Assembly (NCBI GenBank): GCA_902168105.1
Contig: CABHOY010000001.1
Coordinates: 1-37,972 of the forward strand
From: an uncultured Flavihumibacter sp.
GTDB taxonomy: Bacteria; Bacteroidota; Bacteroidia; Chitinophagales; Chitinophagaceae
Length of the DNA: 37,972 bases
Direction of reading: 5' to 3'
Below are positions 33,865 to 37,972 of the stretch, piece after piece. How positions within the stretch are numbered: the stretch's first letter is position 1; every line of letters starts with the position of its first letter. The notes below the pieces were generated by a model. It saw only the letters and a list, made by a program, of their open reading frames with translations. It did no database searches and was not told the origin of the DNA. A program made the translations under genes and the position numbers.

Positions 33865-34365
33865 ATGATAAAAGCAATTGTGAATGGAGAGCAGTCGTTT
33901 GTAGTCGATACCGATAAGTTCCCTTTTACCTGTAATGACCAGCCAGTGATGTGGTCGGGAGTAGCACTTCCCAATGGTAATCATAGTGTTATACTGGACG
34001 GCAAAAGTTATGTCGCCCAGGTGATAAAGGTGGACAGGGATACGAAAACGGTCACTATTATGATAGATCAGCAGGAATATGCGGTGGTTATAGAAGAGCC
34101 GATCGATCAGTTACTGGCGGAGATGGGCATGAAAGATGCCTTGAGCCGGAAGGTAAATGACCTGAAGGCGCCTATGCCCGGACTGGTGTTGAAAGTGTTG
34201 GTAGAACCGGGGCAGGCAATTAAGAAGGGGGATCCGGTATTGATACTGGAGGCCATGAAAATGGAAAATGTGTTCAAGGCGGCGGCAGATGCCGTGGTGA
34301 AAGAAGTGAAGGTAAAAGAGCGTACGGCGGTGGAGAAAGGGGAGGTCCTGGTTATCTTGGAATAG
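33865..34365 (+). CDS. Biotin carboxyl carrier protein
   Basis: A 166-residue protein whose C-terminal 70 residues form a biotinyl domain with EAMKMEN and biotin-accepting Lys132, preceded by KAPMPGLVLKV, the standard start of the domain. The N-terminal half (about residues 1-90) resembles the linker/BT-type portion of acyl-CoA carboxylase biotin subunits. It would carry carboxybiotin for an acetyl- or propionyl-CoA carboxylase. No biotin carboxylase or carboxyltransferase gene is adjacent, so its partners must be elsewhere. It ends with a 9-bp hairpin downstream. Confidence 0.92.
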   Translation: MIKAIVNGEQSFVVDTDKFPFTCNDQPVMWSGVALPNGNHSVILDGKSYVAQVIKVDRDTKTVTIMIDQQEYAVVIEEPIDQLLAEMGMKDALSRKVNDLKAPMPGLVLKVLVEPGQAIKKGDPVLILEAMKMENVFKAAADAVVKEVKVKERTAVEKGEVLVILE

Positions 34366-34410
34366 ATTTTGTAATTATAATTAGTTAATCAATCAATCAT
34401 AAGCGATCTG

Positions 34411-34434
34411 GAATGACGGGGTTGTCCGTCATTC
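34411..34434 (+). terminator. Hairpin after the biotin carrier gene
   Basis: Perfect 9-bp arms GAATGACGG / CCGTCATTC with a 6-nt loop. The T-run is poor, so termination may be incomplete. Confidence 0.6.
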
Positions 34435-34449
34435 GCAGTTATTTAAGAA

Positions 34450-36216
34450 ATGGGTATGCTGCAATTTTTAAAGAGATCTTTGTTCACACTGTTTTTTCTG
34501 GGGATGGCGTTCCGCATGTCAGCCCAGGACCAGCAGTATTTTGTATATATACAAAGCGAGAGATCCCAACCTTTTTATGTAAGATATGATGGGAGGCTGA
34601 TGCCGTCGTCAGACAGGGGATATATTATCCTCTCCAAAATGCCGGCGGGTACCGCGTCCTTGCGGATAGGCTTCGCGAAAAGCGATGCGCCTGAGCGCCA
34701 GTACCTTGTAAAGGTAACAGGTCCGGGCGATCAGGGATACCTGTTGAAACAGGACGGTGACCGCGGATATGCATTATTTAATCTGCAGACGTTTGCGGTG
34801 ATCAGGCCTGGAGAAGAAAAGAAGAAAGAGCCTGTAGCGGTGGCGGAAACGCCGGCAGCTGAAGTGGCGCCAGCCCCTGAAACGGTAGCGCCGGCAGTAG
34901 CGGCAAGTGAAACCGAAACTGCACCCGCACCTGCTCCGGTAGCTGCGGATAGTCCGGTTGTACCAGCGCCTCCGGTACCAGTTTCGGAGGAGGAGCAGAA
35001 GCAGGCTATGATGGCATCTTTAAAGAAAGATCTTGATTCTACTTTCCCTACAAAAAGTGGAGTGGCGGTAGGACCGGGTACGCGTCCGGTGAAACAATCC
35101 AACAAATTCTCTCAGGCATTGGATAAAGTGGTGAGTGACGATCGTCCGGACGATATACAGCTGGAAGAGCCTAAAGCGCCGGTAGCGGCAACACCGGTTG
35201 CGGACACGCCTAAAGCAGCACCGGCTAGTGAAGCGCCGACCGAGAAGAGACGGAGAAGGAGAAGAGAGCGTGATCCTCTGACGGAAGAAGAAAAAGCACT
35301 GGCCAGTGCAGTACTGGCTGAAGAAAATAAAGCCGCAGCTCCGGCATCCGAACAGCCTATCACGGAAGCGACACCGGCAGCGGTGCCGGTAACTGAAGGA
35401 GCTCCGGCAACAACAGTACCGGTGGGTGAAACGGCTAAATCATCCGAAGAAACAGTACCCGCAGCACCGGTAAAGGAAGAGACGCCAGCGGTGATGAAGA
35501 AGGATAAGAAACAGCGGAAGAAAAAGGGTGATGACCCGGCGTTCATTGATTTTGTGGATACCGGCGGCCATCAGGCACCGCCAGCAGGTAGTGTAGCTGC
35601 ACCGGCGCCGACGACTACAGAAAGTACTCCGGCTGAAACAACCGTTATCCCGGCGGAAGAACCGGCAAGTGCTAAGAAGAAAAGACGCAGCAGGGTTGCT
35701 GAGAAAATTGATACGATAGACGCGTCTGAGCGTCCTAATAACGTTGTGAGTGATCCAACAGGATATGAGGTGAGCGATCTTTCTATTGATCATCCGAAAG
35801 AGAGCAAAAAAGACAAAAAGAAGAAGAAGGCGGCAGAAGGAGAGGGCGTGGACGTAGCTGCTCCGGTAGTGGCAGAACCAGCTCCGGAAACGAAATCATC
35901 TTCTCTAAAAATGATCAACTCTGATTGCGGAAAAGTGATGGATGATGAGACATTCCGTAAGATGCTGCGGAAGTTCGTCGCCGGAAAAGACGATGATGCA
36001 ATGGTGGAAGCGTTCCGTAAGCAGACCAAAGGGTATTGCCTGGAATCTTCACAGATAAAGACATTGGTACAGTTAATGGGAACAGATGAATCCCGGTATC
36101 GTTTACTGGACCAGGCCTATCCGAAAGCCTATCATTCAGATGAATTTGCCGGTTTGGAGAGCCTGTTATCTGACAGTTATTACAAAAAGCGTTTCAGGGC
36201 CATGTTGCACAAGTAG
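34450..36216 (+). CDS. Secreted DUF4476 protein with long Ala/Pro/Glu-rich linker
   Basis: A 588-residue exported protein. The signal peptide (about residues 1-26, ending MSAQ) is followed by a compact N-terminal domain (about 28-120) with FYVRYDGRLMPSSDRGYIILSKMPAG, a pattern common in Bacteroidota cell-surface proteins. Residues about 120-480 are low-complexity, dominated by Ala, Pro, Glu, Thr and Val with scattered basic clusters (RRRRRRERD, KKDKKKKK), so probably disordered. The C-terminal 95 residues match DUF4476: DCGKVMDDETFRKMLRKFVAG, QIKTLVQLM, AYHSDEFAGLESLLSD. Function is unknown. It is followed by a terminator and truA. Confidence 0.85.
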   Translation: MGMLQFLKRSLFTLFFLGMAFRMSAQDQQYFVYIQSERSQPFYVRYDGRLMPSSDRGYIILSKMPAGTASLRIGFAKSDAPERQYLVKVTGPGDQGYLLKQDGDRGYALFNLQTFAVIRPGEEKKKEPVAVAETPAAEVAPAPETVAPAVAASETETAPAPAPVAADSPVVPAPPVPVSEEEQKQAMMASLKKDLDSTFPTKSGVAVGPGTRPVKQSNKFSQALDKVVSDDRPDDIQLEEPKAPVAATPVADTPKAAPASEAPTEKRRRRRRERDPLTEEEKALASAVLAEENKAAAPASEQPITEATPAAVPVTEGAPATTVPVGETAKSSEETVPAAPVKEETPAVMKKDKKQRKKKGDDPAFIDFVDTGGHQAPPAGSVAAPAPTTTESTPAETTVIPAEEPASAKKKRRSRVAEKIDTIDASERPNNVVSDPTGYEVSDLSIDHPKESKKDKKKKKAAEGEGVDVAAPVVAEPAPETKSSSLKMINSDCGKVMDDETFRKMLRKFVAGKDDDAMVEAFRKQTKGYCLESSQIKTLVQLMGTDESRYRLLDQAYPKAYHSDEFAGLESLLSDSYYKKRFRAMLHK

Positions 36217-36237
36217 CAGGTATGAAGATAATTACGG

Positions 36238-36283
36238 AGGTCACAAGGTTGTATGACAGCAACTTTGTGACCTTTTTGTTTTT
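36238..36283 (+). terminator. Terminator after the DUF4476 gene
   Basis: A 14-bp stem with one G-T pair (arms 36238-36251 and 36260-36273) followed by TTTTTGTTTTT. Confidence 0.9.
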
Positions 36284-36297
36284 GCGCCTTACCTTTG
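36264..36297 (+). promoter_or_regulatory. Candidate truA promoter inside the upstream terminator
   Basis: TTTG (36264-36267) and TACCTTTG (36290-36297) are 22 nt apart, slightly longer than usual. The -33 element lies in the right arm of the terminator stem. The start site would be about 15 nt before the truA ATG. Confidence 0.5.
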
Positions 36298-36316
36298 CGT
36301 TTCGCAATCGGGAATT

Positions 36317-37069
36317 ATGAGATATTTTATTGAGGTAGGATATAAGGGGGCTGGTTTTGCCGGTTTCCAGGTACAGGATAATGCAAACACGGTGCAATCG
36401 GCTATAGATCATGCTATTAGTACGCTGATGCGGACGAAGATAGTTACGACAGGGTCGAGCCGTACGGATGCGGGGGTGCATGCGTTACAGAACTTCCTGC
36501 ATTTTGATACGGACCTGCCGTTGCATCCTCAATTCCTGTATAAGGTGAATGCGATCCTGCCGCCGGATGTGGTGATGAAGAATGTGTACAGGGTGGGGGA
36601 TGAGGACCATTCGCGTTTTGCGGCGTTGAGCAGGTCTTATGAATATACTTTGTATATGCACAAAGACCCGTTCCTGCATGACAGGGGGTACTTTTTCCCG
36701 TACCGGCTGGATGTAGAGCTGTTGCAGGAGGCTGCGGGCGTATTGATGGAGTACCAGGACTTTATGACGTTTTCGAAGCGTAATACGCAGGTGAGGACAT
36801 ATATCTGCAATATTATGTCGTCGGCATGGACGGAGAAGGAAGACCGGTTGGTGTATAATGTAACGGCCAACAGATTTTTGCGTGGGATGGTGAGGGGAAT
36901 GGTAGGAACAATGTTGCGGGTAGGTCGGGGGAAGCTGTCGATGGAGGGATTCCGGGAAGCGATAGAGAGCCGGAATTGTGTGAATGCTGATTTTGCGGTA
37001 CCGCCGCAGGGATTGTTCCTGATGAAGGTTGCGTATCCGGAAGGGCTGTTGGCTGACAGGATGCAGTAA
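36317..37069 (+). CDS. truA: tRNA pseudouridine synthase A
   Basis: Converts uridines 38-40 of the tRNA anticodon arm to pseudouridine. The 250 residues fit the family. The catalytic aspartate is Asp51 in SSRTDAGVHA. Other family pieces are YKGAGFAGFQVQ, SRFAALSRSYEYTLY, and FLRGMVRGMVGTMLRVGRGK (the conserved RNA-binding helix). The C-terminus AVPPQGLFLMKVAYP is also typical. It has its own promoter and ends 540 nt before the rRNA operon. Confidence 0.95.
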   Translation: MRYFIEVGYKGAGFAGFQVQDNANTVQSAIDHAISTLMRTKIVTTGSSRTDAGVHALQNFLHFDTDLPLHPQFLYKVNAILPPDVVMKNVYRVGDEDHSRFAALSRSYEYTLYMHKDPFLHDRGYFFPYRLDVELLQEAAGVLMEYQDFMTFSKRNTQVRTYICNIMSSAWTEKEDRLVYNVTANRFLRGMVRGMVGTMLRVGRGKLSMEGFREAIESRNCVNADFAVPPQGLFLMKVAYPEGLLADRMQ

Positions 37070-37139
37070 AAATATCAGTACTTAATATGTTGATATATAG
37101 TGCTTTAGTGTAATCGTTTCAGTTATCTTTCAAAATTTA

Positions 37140-37170
37140 TTTGGTAGTAACGAAAAAACTCCTAATTTTG
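37140..37170 (+). promoter_or_regulatory. rRNA promoter P1
   Basis: TTTG (37140-37143), exactly 19 nt, then TAATTTTG (37163-37170): a full match to the Bacteroidota consensus. The spacer begins GTAGTAACGAAAA, closely similar to the P2 spacer. Confidence 0.8.
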
Positions 37171-37328
37171 CATCCCGCTTTGATAGAAAGCAACACACAC
37201 AAAAAGCTCTTCCCAAGTATAGAATTTCTCCTTTTTTGATATAGCGCAGCTGGCTGAAAGTGGCTGTTCTATTGGATTTAGAAGGATCGTTGCTAAAATG
37301 ATCGCTAAAATAAAATTTCAAAAAAGAT

Positions 37329-37360
37329 TTGGTGATAACGAAAATTTAATACATCTTTGC
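37329..37360 (+). promoter_or_regulatory. rRNA promoter P2
   Basis: TTTG (37329-37332), 20 nt, then CATCTTTG (37353-37360), one base off TAnnTTTG. It shares TTTGGT and TAACGAAAA with P1, which suggests duplication of a promoter module. Confidence 0.65.
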
Positions 37361-37491
37361 AACCCCAACGCAAACGATGCGAACGGGATGAAAACGAGAG
37401 AGTTCTTAAAGTATAGAAAAGATGTCCGGCAGTAAGTGCCACGCAGATCAGATCTGAGACATTTACAAGGTTAAGCGAACGGCTTAACTAA

Positions 37492-37500
37492 GTTCTTTGA
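37492..37500 (+). promoter_or_regulatory. boxA-like antitermination site
   Basis: GTTCTTTGA about 110 nt before the 16S gene resembles the boxA-like word in Bacteroidota rRNA leaders. A small TTAAGC/GCTTAA hairpin precedes it, in the order boxB-like then boxA. Confidence 0.5.
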
Positions 37501-37608
37501 AAGAATGGAAACAACAGCAAATTTTAAACAGGTAATGTTAAGCGAAAACATTAGATAAATGACGTCTAATTTCGAGAGAAATTACACAGTCAGTATCAAA
37601 ACTTCTTT

Positions 37609-37972
<364 letters not shown>

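Larger units (their letters stand above)
37070..37608 (+). promoter_or_regulatory. rRNA operon promoter and leader region
   Basis: A gene-free stretch of 539 nt between truA and the 16S gene. It contains two tandem promoters (37140-37170 and 37329-37360), a boxA-like site and two leader hairpins: TTAAGC/GCTTAA (37471-37487) and TTAGA/TCTAA near 37551-37569. A minus-strand frame here has no protein features. Confidence 0.85.

Noticed and set aside
37130..37321. A minus-strand ORF between the rRNA promoters
   Set aside because: It lies over promoter P1 and the leader, with no domain or start signal.

Overview
The window reads as chromosome of a Bacteroidota bacterium, most likely Chitinophaga or a close Chitinophagaceae relative. 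The 16S rRNA 5' end at the right edge looks Chitinophaga-like. Promoters fit the Bacteroidota pattern (TTTG, about 19 nt, TAnnTTTG), coding starts mostly lack Shine-Dalgarno sequences, and the gene content (FecR/ECF sigma pair, Y_Y_Y/propeller sensor kinase, DUF4476 and M1 peptidase proteins) is typical of the group. These are judgements by eye; no database search was possible.

Layout. Positions 1-2594 are the end of a mobile or degraded region. It holds an internal fragment of a short prokaryotic Argonaute (MID-PIWI) gene on the minus strand, truncated at both ends and frameshifted. Next comes a 59-codon ORF overlapping a large serine recombinase by ATGA; the recombinase frame runs through the terminator and into the 3' half of a tRNA-Glu(TTC) gene. 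Positions 2762-9604 carry glycolytic gapA and pgk, a DctA-type symporter and a 1050-residue propeller/LytS-type sensor kinase. Positions 9665-11555 are a minus-strand lemA-TPM-TPM operon. Positions 11979-14086 hold a stand-alone response regulator facing a FecR anti-sigma factor and an ECF sigma factor that lacks region 4. Positions 14516-20232 hold an M20 dipeptidase, hslR, lysA and a 778-residue GAF-like protein. Positions 20309-24830 (minus strand) hold a secreted metallophosphatase/outer-membrane barrel fusion and an SdiA-regulated-type propeller lipoprotein. Positions 24970-30914 are a compact plus-strand operon: HD domain fused to a Pycsar-type membrane effector domain, polyphosphate kinase, periplasmic thioredoxin-like protein, DUF4442 hotdog protein and beta-CASP metallo-beta-lactamase nuclease. 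Then follow an M1 aminopeptidase (minus), a lone biotin carrier protein, a DUF4476 protein, truA, and the tandem promoters, leader and 5' end of an rRNA operon.

Most unusual items. (1) A perfect 49-bp inverted repeat with a 6-nt loop lies between convergent genes at 30960-31063. It is built from 11-nt units, and a second intergenic region at 14316-14370 shows a similar 11-nt phased pattern; this may be an undescribed class of intergenic element. (2) The HD-PycTM protein is coupled to ppk1 with no nucleotide cyclase nearby. (3) A phosphatase, a possible kinase-like domain and an outer-membrane barrel are fused in one protein. (4) The Argonaute relic sits beside a recombinase that has fused its reading frame to host tRNA DNA. 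(5) An ECF sigma factor without its -35-binding domain is kept beside a full-length anti-sigma factor.
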